DNA from: Datura wrightii
Taxonomy: Eukaryota; Streptophyta; Magnoliopsida; Solanales; Solanaceae
Direction: 5' to 3'
NCBI GenBank assembly: GCA_035772735.1
Contig: JASDFA010000001.1
Location: forward strand, 71,946,001-72,010,000
DNA: 64,000 nt
Shown: one piece after another, positions 1 through 11,716 of the stretch
Layout: every line of letters begins with the position of its first letter
Numbering within the stretch: the first letter of the stretch is position 1
Position numbers and translations under genes: made by a program
Notes under the pieces: generated by a model
What the model was told of the DNA's origin: nothing
Seen by the model: the letters and a program-made list of their open reading frames with translations, nothing else
Databases searched by the model: none

Positions 1-1012
1 GTGTTCAGATTATGTATGGAGGAAGAAGTTCCATGGGGTGACGAGCGGTTGATTGAAGGCCAAAGGATTGTAGATATAGGTCTTATCCGGGATGAGATGA
101 ACCCGATAAGAAGATCTAGGATTCCCATAGCTATTCCAGCAGCCCATCCAATCGGGGACGCACAGGTGAATGTCCCCATTACACAGGAGCAAAGCGAGAC
201 ACCAGCTATAGATGCCAGTCATTTAGAGTCAGCTCCCAGCACCTCAGCTACACCACTGCCCAGCATACAAGCTCAAATACTAGTAGGGTATACCTTGTTA
301 CCACAAGACTTCCTCCAAAAAGCTAGCAAAACAATTGACCATGGCGGAGCGAATGATTCAGGCCAAGATGGACAATGTAAAACCATGGGTCAAGTCAGAG
401 ATAGAGGTAGCAACTCAGGCTATACATGCTCGACTAGATAGTTTTGAGAGTCAGTTCAATGAGAGGATGGCAGAGAAGACCGATACCAGAAGTCTCCGGG
501 CGGAGTTGGGGGCTCTTCGGAGCCAAGTAGTTGAGTTATCATCATGACAACCAACAGTGTTAGTAGCCCCTACTCTTTCAGACCTAGATGAAGAGCTTGA
601 TAAGGACATTGTTTGGCGGCATATTGGGAGCCAACCACAACTGTTTATAAAGGTAAAAGCTGTTGAGGATGCTCGTGATGAAAGTTTTAGAAAGAGGAGG
701 AAGAAGGAGAGAAAAGAGCGCAAGCGGGCTAGAGAAGAGAGCATGCAGACTCATGACACACATATGTCTGAGCTGCATGAGAGAGCTAGAGGAGCAGGCA
801 GCTCCACCATACCTCAGCCCGAGCTTGCCCATGGCCATGACCCTTCGAGAGAGCCACATTTAGCCCTGACAATTTCAGAGGCCGTCCAAATGGCCAAAAC
901 TACTAAGGGGGGGACCACTCTCCCTATTGACACATAATTGAGTGCACCGGCCACCGCTAGCGCCTCTACTATAGCGGAGGTACCACCTTCGCTGGATGAC
1001 AGGAGTGCGTAG
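1..1012 (+). pseudogene. Extra ORF of Tat-A (putative plant transposon protein), C-terminal part
   Basis: This reads as the C-terminal part of a protein family found in Solanaceae Tat-like elements downstream of integrase; its function is unknown. Recognisable segments are VDIGLIRDEMNPI near the start, a proline/serine-rich linker, a helical region beginning MAERMIQAKMDNVKPWV, then a charged KRRKKERKERKRAREE stretch typical of a coiled or basic region. Frame 1 runs to about 340, after which the reading continues in frame 2 from the ATG at 335. That frame meets an in-frame TGA at 545-547 and a TAA at 935-937, and ends at TAG 1010-1012. The copy is therefore broken by one frameshift and two stops. 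The related ORF of Tat-B lies at 18859-23023. Confidence 0.55.
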
Positions 1013-2586
1013 TGCGCCACAGGTATGTTCTCTTCCCTATGTTCTTCTAGATGATGCTTCGGGGATGAAGCTTACTTTTCAAAAAGGGGAGGGGGTGTAC
1101 TTGTGATTTTTGGTTCGTTTGAGTGTTTTTCTTGCCGTGTTTCTTTTCCCTCAGGCATGCTATCTAGTAGAACCGGCATGTGTAGGATTTTTTATTTTGT
1201 GATTTTTGTTTAATTAGAAAGTAGCTTAGGAGTACTCAGCCAATAAAAATGCACTAGTTTTGGTTTTTGAAAAAAATTACCCTATTTAATTTTTTTTGAT
1301 GTATTAGCTATGTATTTGTGACAACATGCATGATTGGTATGGATCTTTTGATGTCATTTAGTTTGTCAACATGAGTAGTTTTGTTAAGCCATGTATAAAC
1401 CAGACAGGTGAGGTGAAAATAGTTCATGTACCATGTATGAGTGAGGTATAGTAGTCAGTTCAGTATTGTGTTGTAGATCTAAAACTTGCCTGGTTGGTCT
1501 TTGCATAGGTTAAGGATGGTTGATTAGGATATGATCATAGGCCATTTTTTGTTTAGCTCACTTTTAGCCTATATTACCCTACCAAAATTTACATGAATCC
1601 CTTGATCCCAAGTTTGAGCCTTAATAGACCATGATTTCTTTAATTTACCGATTAACCGTACCCATTTTTTTTGCAATGAACCTGTTTTGGCCCTGGTCCT
1701 TCCTTGGATATTGTGAACCTCAACATATCAAAAATGCTTAAGTTGCTGGTGGCTAGAGTAGGGGTGCGTAAATGGTGGGAATGGAAGAAAGGAAAGGAAA
1801 AGAAAAGAAAAAGGAAATGGTGAAGAATGAGGTGTGGTGAGATGATGAAAAGAAAAGATGAAAAATGTTGAAAATCTTGAAAAAGAAAGCTCAAAGAAAA
1901 TTTGAAAATGCTGAAAAAGTTAAAAACTCACCACACCCATGCAAATATGTATAAAAATGGGAGAAAGGGAAGAAAAGGGACTGAAAGAATAAAAGGGTGA
2001 AATAGGTGAATGGTGTAGACAATGTATGTAGTACCAAGAAAGGAATAGTCACTTATAAAATATTCCATCTTTACCATGTCCAGCCCTGAGCCTACATTAC
2101 AATCCATATCAAGTTCTATAGTGATCCTAACCCGACCATCCGATAAACCAAAGCAGAGAAAATAAGGGCAAGCCTATGGTATCTAACACATAATACTTGT
2201 AACTTCTTTATGAGAGTGAGTGCCTTACTTATTTAGTCCCATATTATATTTGACATATCATATCTGAGTGGGGACTTCATTTGTGTGAGGGTACATGGAT
2301 TATGTTTGCTTTTACCATTGGTCTGTGTGGAAAATGTTGGTGATGACTTGATTACATGTTGATAGATGAATGACATGTTTTGATCCATGTTTATGATGTT
2401 TTGAGGTTGCTTCTAATACATTAGCTAATGTTGTTCCATGAGAAAGGGTTAATAAAGTTTGTATAGAAAGTGCAAGTTTTCTTGAGTATTGACTGTAGTA
2501 TCTTAAGTCCATTTTCTCGTTGAGCGTCGTGTTTAGTTTTTCTTTTCTTTGCTTGAGGACATGCAAAAGTTTTAAGTTGAGGGTGT
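1013..2586 (+). other. 3' untranslated region and primer tract of Tat-A
   Basis: No coding potential is seen. A polypurine run (AAAAAGGGGAGGGGG) lies at 1081-1095, far upstream of the LTR. Around 1775-1915 the strand is strongly A/G-rich, and similar tracts recur in the 3' regions of Tat-B and Tat-C. The last 55 bases contain CTTGAGGACATGCAAAAG and then AAGTTGAGGGTGT directly before the LTR. This is the same arrangement as at 24874-24910 and 34266-34301, and is the probable plus-strand primer region. Confidence 0.55.
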
Positions 2587-4163
2587 TGATGTGCTGTGTA
2601 TTTACAACACTTTCGACGCTCAAAATTTATGTGAATATAAGGCAGTTTTCCTTTGGTTGCAGGATAAATTAGTACTGGATTTAAAAATTGCAAAAGAAAG
2701 CCTGAAAGATGCAAAATAAGCTCAAATTGCAGACCACAGTACAAGCTGTAGGAAGGACTTATGAGTCATACTGATGGTCGTGAAAAGTTGCAAAAGGATA
2801 CAATTGAATAGATGCAATGTATGAGTCTTAGTACGAGTTGTACCAAGCTTGTACGAGTCGTGGTGATGAAATCGTGAAATGATCCAGCAAATTTGCATAA
2901 GGTGCTGACTCCTGCTACGGAAAGAATGTACGACCCATGGGAAAAAAATACGAGTCGTACCATGATGATGGCAATGAACTTCAGAAGAAGTCCAAAGTTT
3001 TAGAATCAAACCACGGGAGCTCAGTAAAGATCATATGATAGAGGTACAAATCTTACCAGGATCCAACACTTAGCCAAAATTCAGCCAACAATGCAAGGTA
3101 CGACAGGAAGCTACGGGTCATAGGATGCTGCTATGGATCATAGGTTGGCTCATGACGACTGTGGCACTAGATATGTAAATTCATCATGTTAGCCTAGGAA
3201 AAGGATTCTTGTGTTTGTATAAACATGTTTTAGGTTTTATTTTTCTGTAGACAAGTAGGAGAGACACGAAATACGTGAAAAAGACAAGGAGAGAAGAGAT
3301 TTGTAGGAGAATTGAGTTGATTCAACTTGTGATCAACCTTTTCTTGAATTCATCTTGGTTCTTGCTACTTGTTCTTCAAGATTTTGTTGAGTAATTAAAG
3401 GAAGTGTTTTTCTCTCATTCATTCTTGTAAGTATTAATTTTTTATCTTAATCATGATGCAATTCACAAACTTACAACTATGAGAGGCTAAAACCTCCATA
3501 GCTAAGGTTGTGGGAACCATGGTGGATTAACATGCTAGGGTTACACAAAGTGATTTTAAAACCAATACCAATACATATATTGTATTCTTTTCATGCTTAA
3601 ATGTTTCTTAATGGTGCGCAACATTAGGACTTTCCCAAATTCTTTACTTGCTTTGGTCGAAGAGGTAGAGATTAGGAAAAGAGAATTACAATAGAGCCTT
3701 GATTTTGATAATCATTGTATTAACTTGAGTTGTGGTCGCAGGATAGTTAAATCTGGAACTTAGTGATAATGGATAGTTTGAAACCGCTCATGAGACTTGG
3801 TTGAGTGATTGAGTATAGTCATTCAATAGCTCGTCAGTCGTTTGAATGAACCTAAGTTATCAGTTCTATATGTAAGTATTGGTGATAATCACGAGTGTAT
3901 ACCCAAAGTATTTATTAACCCATGGGGAACACAAACCCTAGTTATCCTTTAATATTGACTCAACATCAGATATTTGATACTTGTTTTTATTATTGATTTT
4001 TTTTAGAATCCCCCTATTTTGAAGTAACTACCTCACAAGTTCCATTACCGGCTATAATTCAGTTCTCCCTTATTCCCTGTGGGTTCGACCCCAACTCTAG
4101 TTGGCTTCTTTATTAACAACGTCCACTTCTCACTTCAATAAGAGGTGTGGTTGAGCGTTATCA
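2587..4163 (+). repeat. 3' LTR of Tat-A
   Basis: The LTR starts TGATGTGCTGTG right after the primer tract and ends TTGAGCGTTATCA, about 1.58 kb. Near its end it has the stretch GTGGGTTCGACCCCAACTC, which I recognise as typical of Tat/Ogre LTR ends. Its first 550 bases hold ACGAGTCGT-type palindromes at 2833, 2853 and 2950. The same motif fills the start of the unrelated chromovirus LTRs in this window. Confidence 0.7.
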
Positions 4164-4444
4164 TGTCAGATGAGTTGGAACTACTAGTGGGATTTGCTTC
4201 GGTACATCCAGTTTTCCATGTATCTCTATTGAAGAAGTGCATTTGTAACTCGGCCTTAGTTGTCCCGGTGAAGAGTATGGGTGTGAAGGACTGCCTTAAC
4301 TATGAGGAGGTTCCAATTGAGATCCTTGATCATCAGGTTCAAAAGTTGAGAAACAAGGAAATAGCTTCAGTGAAGGTTTTGTTGAGGAATCATCTTGTTG
4401 AAGGAGCTACATGGGAAGCCGAAGTAGATATGATGGCTAGTTAA
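4164..4444 (+). pseudogene. Tekay-A pol C-terminus: integrase tail and chromodomain
   Basis: The reading frame ending at TAA 4442-4444 includes ELELLVGFASVHPVFHVSLL, the usual integrase tail of Tekay elements. This is followed by a chromodomain whose core reads VQKLRNKEIASVKVLLRN and then GATWEAEVDMM. Chromodomains of this class direct integration toward particular chromatin. The N-terminal part of pol is missing because Tat-A was inserted at 4163/4164; the bases TGTCA at 4164-4168 would be one copy of its target duplication, the other being outside the window. Confidence 0.7.
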
Positions 4445-4504
4445 CCGTATCTTTTCCCTTCCAACTCAGTTTCAACATGAGGTATCAGTTTCCTCCTTAG
4501 TACT

Positions 4505-6687
4505 TGTCACGACCCAAGCATAGGCTTGGATCTAGATGCAGAACCAAGAACCATAAATGGCTCCTAGTTGACCCATGGCATGAACAAGATAACTACACCT
4601 CAACATAAATAATGCTAAAAACTAAATTCTAAAATAGCGAAATCTGAACATTTAGTACATCTGAACAACAGAGTATCATACTGAATCCAAAACAAAATAC
4701 ATAACTATGTCAGATAAGCCACTATACACTGACAAGCTAATGGGACAAGGCCCTAAGTAGCTAACTAAAAGACTGAAAGTGAAAGACGATAACAACAAGG
4801 CTAACTGAAGGTCCTCGATGGATGAGGACTCACCACTAAGACTGTATATGCTAAACTATGAGAACTGGCTAGTGGCGGGACTGAGCCTGAACGTTTGAGC
4901 CTGTATCATGAAAAGGTACAACATAGAGTATGCGGTCAGTTCTTAAAATGTACCAAGTATGCAAGGTAAGTAAAACAACTGAGTAAATAAAACTGAAAAC
5001 ATGTATATTATAAATCATTACATCATAAGATTCTGAGAGTAAGACTTGCATGCTATTAACTGAAAACATGATTAAACATAACTAAGTCACATAACTGAAT
5101 CGAATTACCCCAAGCTGAAATTGATAATCATAAGTAAAATTGAACATTTAGGTCAAACCTGCTGAAAACATAATGTCGTAACTGATAAACATACATAACT
5201 GAAATCATGAGGAACAATTGGAGACTCTTCATATAACTGATATTACCACAGTAGAGCTTACGTGGTCCCCACTATTACACTTAAATGGACAGGGCCGTCC
5301 AAAGCCTTGCCAGGGCTAAGGGAGCTACCATGATATCGATATCAAGATGAAATCCCACTAATAGGCAGGGAATCTCTCAAGGGAGGTCCCAAAGAATCTG
5401 AACATACCTACGTCGGAACGTAGTTCTGAGGCCCGAGGTTGTCTGAACCTCTAGCCTACTTGGTACTAGACACTACTCCAAAAAATATGCATATGCTCTC
5501 CATCATTTTTCAATGAAGCTGAACTATCATCTTTTGACGAAGCTAATCATAATAATATATACATAGTTTGAAAACTGAACATGAGGAGCCTCGGCTCAAA
5601 AGATACCACAAGTTGAAAAGTGGGAGTTTAGACTCCAAAAATCATGTGGTAAGCTATCATAAGATTTAGTCAAATCATGAAGTCGTACTTAGTTCATGTG
5701 GGCTTGGCCAAATTTTATCACCCTTGAAATAGACTTGATAGTCAGAATCATGGATATATACATGGGTAATTCATAAACAATCTCAAATACAGGAAATCTC
5801 ATCATACTTGGAAGCATAAATCATAGTTCAACTTTTCATGAAACTAGCATAATTGAGCAACATACTCTTAAAACTTTGAAATCATAATTTGTAATCAAAC
5901 TCATTATAAAACATGCCCATGAATCTTAAAACATCATTAGAAACATGAATATAGTTTACCCATGATACAAACGTAGAGAATTTCATAAATTGGGTTAGAA
6001 CTCCATCGAACCATGCACTTGAATTCATGAATTGAAAAGAGATTTCGGCATGAGAGTGAAGAGAAACTCCCATTCATAACCCTACATACCTGGTTAATCT
6101 ATTTTTACACTCTTCCTTGAAAGTACAAAGGAATTGTAGATGAACTGAAGAGTTCTAGGCTTGATCTCCTTAGGAATTCTCTAGTATTGCATGCATGGGG
6201 AGGGAATAAGTTAGAAAAGATTAAACCATCTTAAAACCTTTATAACCAAGCTTAAAATGATGTAGCTTAGGACTTAGGGTATTAAAAATTATGAAATTTC
6301 CCTTACGAACTTTGCAGAGATCCAATGAGTCGTTACTTCGCTAAATTTTCTAGACTCAGGTCTTCAACCACGACTGCACAGGACAGATCGTTACTTGCCC
6401 AACAACTCTTCATTTCCGCCAGTTGTCACCACTGCCCGCAACTACCTACCTTCTGGAGTTCTTCCCAATGGGTTCGTACTACATCAAGTTGCACTAACCA
6501 ACAAGTTGTTCCATGGATCATTGGTCCAGGACCTGCCGACTAATAGGCACACCACGACAGGAACCCACAGTCCATTGAAGCTTCCCGCGACTCATGCAAC
6601 GAGTCGTCCTGAGGTAATTTTCCAACTTTTCTGCTGAACTCCCTTTCAACTCCCGTGTCTAGTCTTAGGAACTTTCGGGGTATTACA
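4505..6687 (-). repeat. 3' LTR of Tekay-B
   Basis: The plus strand runs from TGTCACGACCC at 4505 to GGGGTATTACA at 6687, about 2.18 kb; on the minus strand it therefore starts TGTAATACCCC. The matching copy is 11717-13947. Both copies share the stretches around CTGAACATGAGGAGCCT and the palindrome-bearing start region (6320-6610 here). Confidence 0.85.
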
Positions 6688-6932
6688 ATATCTACCCTTG
6701 GGATAATTTATCCTCGAATGTTGGGGTAAACATACTGAATAATTGGGAAAAAATATGCCATCCCAAATACTGAATATTTGAAGCTGAGAACTTATGGAGT
6801 AACAGACTCCGGACTGAAATACATGACTAAACTGAATTCATAAATCACACATATTGACACTAACATGATAGAAACTAGAAGACATGAACTAGATAGGAAA
6901 CTTAATAGAGTACTAAGGAGGAAACCGATACC
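6688..6932 (-). other. Tekay-B 3' untranslated region with polypurine tract
   Basis: On the minus strand this runs from the chromodomain stop to the LTR. Its last part reads CGAGGATAAATTATCCCAAG, followed by GGTAGATA next to the LTR start. This is the plus-strand primer position. Related text (attcgaggacgaatgtttctaagg) precedes the 3' LTR of element E, so this part is conserved between families. Confidence 0.6.
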
Positions 6933-7300
6933 TCAAGCTGGGACTAGGATAGAAGGAAAAAGATGCAGGTATTTAGCCATCATATCTGCCTCGGCTTCCC
7001 ACATAGCTCCCTCAACATGTTGATTCCTCCACAAGACCTTTATTGAAGCTACCTCTTTGTTCCTCAACTTACCAACCTGATGATTAAGTATTTCAATCAG
7101 AATTTCCTCATAACTAAGGCTATCCTTCACACGTACGCTCTCCACTGAAACAACCAAAGTCGGGTCACCCGTGCACTTCTTAAAGAGCAATACATGAAAA
7201 ACTGGATGTATTGAAGCCAACTCTGAGAGCAACTCCAACTCATAGGCCACCTTGCCAACATGTCTCACAATCCTGTACGGACCAACATATTAGGGACTAA
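6933..7300 (-). pseudogene. Tekay-B integrase C-terminus and chromodomain
   Basis: The minus-strand frame reads VAYELELLSELASIHPVFHV, then a chromodomain with YEEILIEILNHQ, VGKLRNKEVASIKVLWRN and GAMWEAEADM. The aromatic and tryptophan positions expected for this fold are present. A stop at about 7290 separates it from the preceding integrase region, where the wording RFRNKGNLSP (reading across the stop) is still visible. This is the best-preserved chromodomain in the window and parallels the Tekay-A copy at 4164-4444. Confidence 0.75.
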
Positions 7301-8420
7301 GATTCCCCTTATTTCTAAATCTCATCACTCCCTTCATGGGAGAGACTTTCAGAAACACCTAATTATTAACTTCAAATTCAAGTTCTCTCCTCCTCACATC
7401 CGCATAGGACTTTTGATGACTTTGAGCTGTCTTTAACCTCTCCCTTATAAGCTGAACCTTCTCTATAGTCTCATGGACTGAATCTAGCCCTATCAACAAA
7501 GCTTCACCTACTTCAAACCAACCAATAGGCAATCGATATCTCTGCCCATAAAGAGCCTCAAACGGAGCCATTTGAATGATGGAATGGTAGCTATTGTTAT
7601 ACGCAAACTCAATGAGAGGTAAATGATCATCCCAACTACCTTTGAAGTCAATCACACATGTTCTCAACATATCCTCAAGAGTCTGAATAGTCCACTCAGC
7701 CTGACCATTTGTCTGCGGATGAAAAGTTGTGCTAAGTTTGACTTGAGTACCAAGTCCCTTCTAAAACAGCCTCCAAAACTGGGAGGTAAACTGTGTATCT
7801 CTATCTGATATGAAGGACAAAGGAACTCCATGAAACAAAACTAACTCCCTGACATACTATTTGGCATATCCTCTGCTGAATCAGTAGTTTTGACCGGTAG
7901 AAAATGAGCTGCTTTGGTCAATCTATCCAGAATCACCCAAATAGAGTCATACTATCGACGAGTGCGAGGCAACCTTGTAATGAAGTCCATATTAATTTCC
8001 TCCCACTTCCAAGTAGGGATACTGATGTCTTGAGCACACCCTCCAGGTCTTTGATGCTCAACTTTCAGTAGTTGACAGTTTGGACACTTAGCCACAAACT
8101 CCACTATGTCCTTCTTCTGTCCACTCCACCAATAGACTTCCCATAGGTAAGGGTACATCTTGGTGGCACCTAGATCTATAGAGTATCGGGAACCATGAGC
8201 CTCATGAACATCTGATCTCTCAAGTCATCAACACCCGGAACACACAAATGACCCTTATATCGAAGTACACTATCTCCCCCTTGGGAGAAGATCTCAACCT
8301 TATGATTCTGAACCGCTTCCTTCAACTTTACCAAAATAGGATCTTCATCTTGCCAGGCCTTTAATTTAGTCGCCAAAGAGGATTTTGAACCATTATGCAC
8401 AATGACACCACCATCTGCCG
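7301..8420 (-). pseudogene. Tekay-B integrase (zinc-binding region and catalytic core)
   Basis: From high to low coordinate: a linker rich in VKLKEAVQNHKVEIFSQGG, the zinc-binding end with CPNCQ at about 8085, and then a core starting WEEINMDFITRLPRTRR, which holds the first catalytic Asp. The frame then shifts. The segment RDTQFTSQFW (second Asp region) and GQAEWTIQTLEDML (catalytic Glu region) can still be read, followed by the clean 103-residue stretch with WDDHLPLIEFAYNNSYHS at 7359-7670. Stops and frameshifts make it non-functional. Confidence 0.7.
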
Positions 8421-8589
8421 AATCAACAAGGCGATCTCCTCATCGTGCAAGCTAATGCACATCCTTCACCAATTCTTTCCTTTCTTTTTCCACATGAGGC
8501 ACACTCTCCATAGAAAGTCTGCTAAGAGCGTCTGCCACCATATTGGCCTTACCCGGATGCTAAAGGACACTCATGTCATAATCTTTAAG

Positions 8590-9060
8590 AAGCTCTAACC
8601 ACCTTCTTTGTTGTAGATTCAGGTCCTTCTAAGTAAACACGTACTGTAGGCTTTTTGGGTCTATAAAAACATCCATATGGACCCCGTATAGATAGTGTCT
8701 CCAAATCTTCAAGGCAAATACTACTGCTGCTAACTTGAGGTTGTGAGTCGGATAGTTCTTCGCATGGATATTACGTTTCCTAGAAGCATAGGCTATGACC
8801 TTACCGTGCTGCATCAATACACCACCAAGGACGATCCTCGAGGCATCACAATATATCACAAATATATTGGTACCCTCAGGTAGGGTCAACATTGGTGCTG
8901 AGGTGAGTCGAGTCTTCAACTCCTTAAAACTCCTTTCACAGGCTTCCGACCATTGAAATTTCACTTTGTTCTGGGTCAACTTAGTCAATGGTGTTGCAAT
9001 TAGAATAAAACCCTTCAACAAACCTCTTGAAGTAGCCAGCTAAACCCAAGAAATTCCTAA
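8590..9060 (-). pseudogene. Tekay-B RNase H domain
   Basis: The frame 9021-8629 gives APLTKLTQNKVKFQWSEACE-like text (here ATPLTKLTQNKVKFQWSEAC), the YCDASRIVLGGVLMQHGKVI segment with the expected Asp, and YGVHMDVFIDPKSLQYVFT. The canonical TDHKSLQY motif is changed to IDPKSLQY (His to Pro), and a stop follows at the usual QKDLN position. The domain removes the RNA strand of the RNA/DNA hybrid during replication of the element. Confidence 0.75.
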
Positions 9061-9690
9061 TATCTGAAGGGCTAACTAGTCTAGGCCAATTCTTCACAGC
9101 ATCTATCTTTTGAGAGTCCACCTACACCCTTTCACTTGACACCACATGACCCAAAAATGCTATAGAATCCAACCAAAACTCACACTTGCTGAATTTAGCA
9201 AACAACTAGAGATCCTTAAAAGTTTGTAGCACCACCCTCAAATGAGCGGCATGCTCCTCCTCGCTGTGAGAGTATATGAGAATGTCATCTATGAACACCA
9301 TCAAGAACATATCCACATATGGATTGAACACCCTGTTCATCAAATCCATAAATGTTGCAGGAGCATTTGTTAGTTCGAATTACCATACCGAATGCTGAAA
9401 GCTATCTTTGGGTTGTAACTCTCTCTAACTACAGGTTGATGATATCCAAATCTGAGGTCTATCTTTGAAAAACACTTGGCACCCTGAAGTTCATCAAACA
9501 AGTCATCAATTCTGGGGAAGGGATACCTGTTCTTGATAGTGACCTTGTTGAACTGCCGATAATCAATAAACATCTGAAGAGAACCATTCTTCTTTCGAAC
9601 CAAGAGAATTGGTGCACCCCACAGGGATTTGCTAGTTCTGATGAGACCCTTGTCCAAGAGATCCTTCAACAACTCCTTCAACTACTTTAG
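9040..9690 (-). pseudogene. Tekay-B reverse transcriptase
   Basis: The frame 9681-9370 carries the fingers/palm start: LLKDLLDKGLIRTSKSLWGA, VRKKNGSLQMFIDYRQFNKV, and FSKIDLRFGYHQ with the first catalytic Asp. After a frameshift near 9375 the palm continues with FIDDILIYS at about 9285-9310, so the Asp-Asp pair is intact. A TAG replaces a residue at LKDL*LFAKF (about 9210), and more stops follow in the thumb and connection. Because RT lesions are few and the catalytic Asps remain, loss of function probably began with the frameshift or stops. Confidence 0.8.
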
Positions 9691-10319
9691 CTCAGCTGGA
9701 GCCATTCTATAAAGAGGAATAGATATAGGTTGTGTATTTGGAAGAAGGTCAATACCAAAGTTGATCTCCTGCTCGGGATGGACTCTCAGTAGATCATCTG
9801 GAAACACCTTTGGATACTCACACATTATAGGAACTGACTGAATAGTTAGGGCCTCGGAAGTAGCATCCTTAATCCGAACTAGATGGTACACATAACCCTT
9901 AGAGATCATCTTCCTAGCCTTAAGGTAGGAAATGAAGATACCTATAGGTACGACTGAACTACCCTTATACTCTAGGATTGGCTCACTAGGAAACCAAAAC
10001 TCTACTACACGGGTTCTACAATTCACTGAAGCATAACATGCATGTAGCCAATCCATGCCAAAGATAACATCAAAATCCGTCATGGATAACTCTACTAAGT
10101 CTGCCGAGGTAACTTTCTGAAGGACTGTGATAGCGCAATTTCGTATACCCATCCAGCTATAACTAAATAATCGACTAGAGTAGAGACTGATAAGGGTTCT
10201 AATAGGATTTCGGGACTGATTCTGAAACTAATAGCAATATAAGGTGTCACAAAAGATAAAGTAGACCCTAGATCTAACAATGCATATACATCAAGGTGAA
10301 ATGCTCGTAACATACCAAT
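9691..10319 (-). pseudogene. Tekay-B aspartic protease and protease-RT linker
   Basis: The protease start reads FHLDVYALLDLGSTLSFVTP; the catalytic Asp is kept but the family wording DPGAT has become DLGST. A frameshift near 10150 leads to the frame 10152-9682 with MTDFDVIFGMDWLHACYA, the second conserved block, and a linker with VCEYPKVFPDDL and QPISIPLYRMAPAELK before the RT. The two frames overlap by about 58 bases, which places the frameshift. Confidence 0.75.
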
Positions 10320-11531
10320 GAATATATTTGGGGAGACCTCCTGCTCCTGACGAGATGCGAGGGCATAAAACCTATTCTGACGCAGAACACCACCTGCACT
10401 AGTGGATGCACCCTACTGAGCTGAGTGTACTGGTGGAGCTGTTGAACTAGTGGCTGGGTCTCGGCCTCTACCATGGCCTTGTATGGCTGCTGGACAATCT
10501 CTAAGCATATATTTGGGCTTGCCACACCTGAAACATGCTCCTGTACCCGCTAAGAACTGACCAGTATGCCCTCCTACAAGTCTTTTCACAACCTGGGATG
10601 CTGGTCTCTACTGAACTGCTCCCCTGACCTCGAGAGCCTGATGCTCGTCCCCTCTGATCGCGCCTAGATATGGATGGCACACTCGCTGCTAATGGCACTG
10701 GGGCTAATGATCTTTAGTAGGTCTACTAATGATGCCCACCACCAAGCCTTTATAGGGAGAACCCGAACCTATCAGTCCTAGCCCTCTTGTCCTCTCTCTC
10801 TCTCTCAATCACCTAGACCACCTCTATCTGCTAGGCGTATAAGACCAAGTGTGATAAGTCAATATCCTGATGAAGAATAGAGGTTCTATGATCCTTAACC
10901 AAATATTCTACTATCCCATGCATAAACCTACTCACCCGAGCCCTCTGATCATCCACCATCACCGGTGCATATTTGGTAAAGCGGGTAAACTCCATGCATA
11001 CTCTTGAACTGTCATGTTGCTTTGCCTCAGGTTCATAATCATCTCTTAATTAAAGAATCATTCTTAAAACGCAGTGAGAAACTCATCCCAACCAATAGGG
11101 ATCACTTCAACTCCCCTACTATCCTTTCACTGTCTGAACCAGATATGAGAAACCCCTTTCAACTGATAAGAGGCTAGATCTGCACACTCCTCTCCCGTCA
11201 CCCCCATGATCTTGGTGATTTTCTGGATCTCATCAATAAACTTGTGTGGATCCTCGTCCACTCTCGATCCAAGGAACATAGGGGGATTCATCCTGAGAAA
11301 GCTCCTGACTCTAGCCGTTGCCGCGTTCCCATTATGGGGAACATGAGCCACTACCTGCTGAATGACTTGAGGGTCCAATGCATGTGCCAAGATCTAGATG
11401 GCTTCCCTAAACTCAGCATGAGCAAGATGCTCAGGAACATAATCCTCAAGGGCTAGTGGGGCTTGCTAGTGCCCATCTCCATTGCCATTTTCATTCCCGT
11501 TCCTACTTCCGTTAACTCGGCGAGGAGGCAT
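10320..11531 (-). pseudogene. Tekay-B gag
   Basis: Starts at the ATG complementary to 11529-11531 (MPPRRVNGSRNGNENGNG). The capsid part includes FLRMNPPMFLGSRVDEDPHK and YQLKGVSHIWFRQ at 11390-11127. A serine/arginine-rich region and zinc-knuckle region follow; the second knuckle reads CFRCGKPKYMLRDC. The canonical spacing is Cys-X2-Cys-X4-His-X4-Cys, so the His is replaced by Tyr (TAT, compatible with a C-to-T change). Several stops and frame changes lie between 10700 and 11130. Start chosen because it matches the MAPQR/MAPRG starts of the other copies. Confidence 0.75.
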
Positions 11532-11700
11532 GATTCTGCAAACACGTGTAGCACGAGTTAGAAAGATAGAAAGTCATTCATCGCACGACATAGATCAATA
11601 TTTCGTAGCCTCTTTATCATAAGTGTGGCACGCTTCACACCTATGAAAAAGAATCTACTTAATGTGACTTCAGACACTCTAGGACTCTTCAAAAACTATT

Positions 11701-11712
11701 GCTCTGATACCA
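11701..11712 (-). promoter_or_regulatory. Primer binding site of Tekay-B (initiator Met tRNA)
   Basis: The minus strand reads TGGTATCAGAGC, the standard 12-base complement to the 3' end of plant initiator methionine tRNA used by Ty3/Gypsy chromoviruses. It lies just inside the 5' LTR, separated by AACT. It fixes element orientation and the LTR/internal boundary. Confidence 0.9.
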
Positions 11713-11716
11713 AGTT

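Larger units (their letters stand above)
1..4163 (+). mobile_element. Tat-A: 3' part of a Tat/Athila-type Ty3/Gypsy retrotransposon
   Basis: The stretch has, in order, the C-terminal half of the extra ORF found downstream of pol in Tat-type elements, a long A/G-rich untranslated region, a conserved tract ending GTTGAGGGTG, and an LTR that starts TGATGTGC and ends GTTATCA. The element is cut by the window start. It ends abruptly at 4163/4164, where chromodomain-coding DNA of a different element (Tekay-A) begins, so Tat-A is inserted in Tekay-A. The 5' LTR, gag and pol lie outside the window. Confidence 0.75.

Noticed and set aside
1652..1894. Minus-strand 80-residue hydrophobic open frame
   Set aside because: It is the pyrimidine complement of the A/G-rich Tat-A tract; Phe/Ser-rich translation is expected from composition alone.
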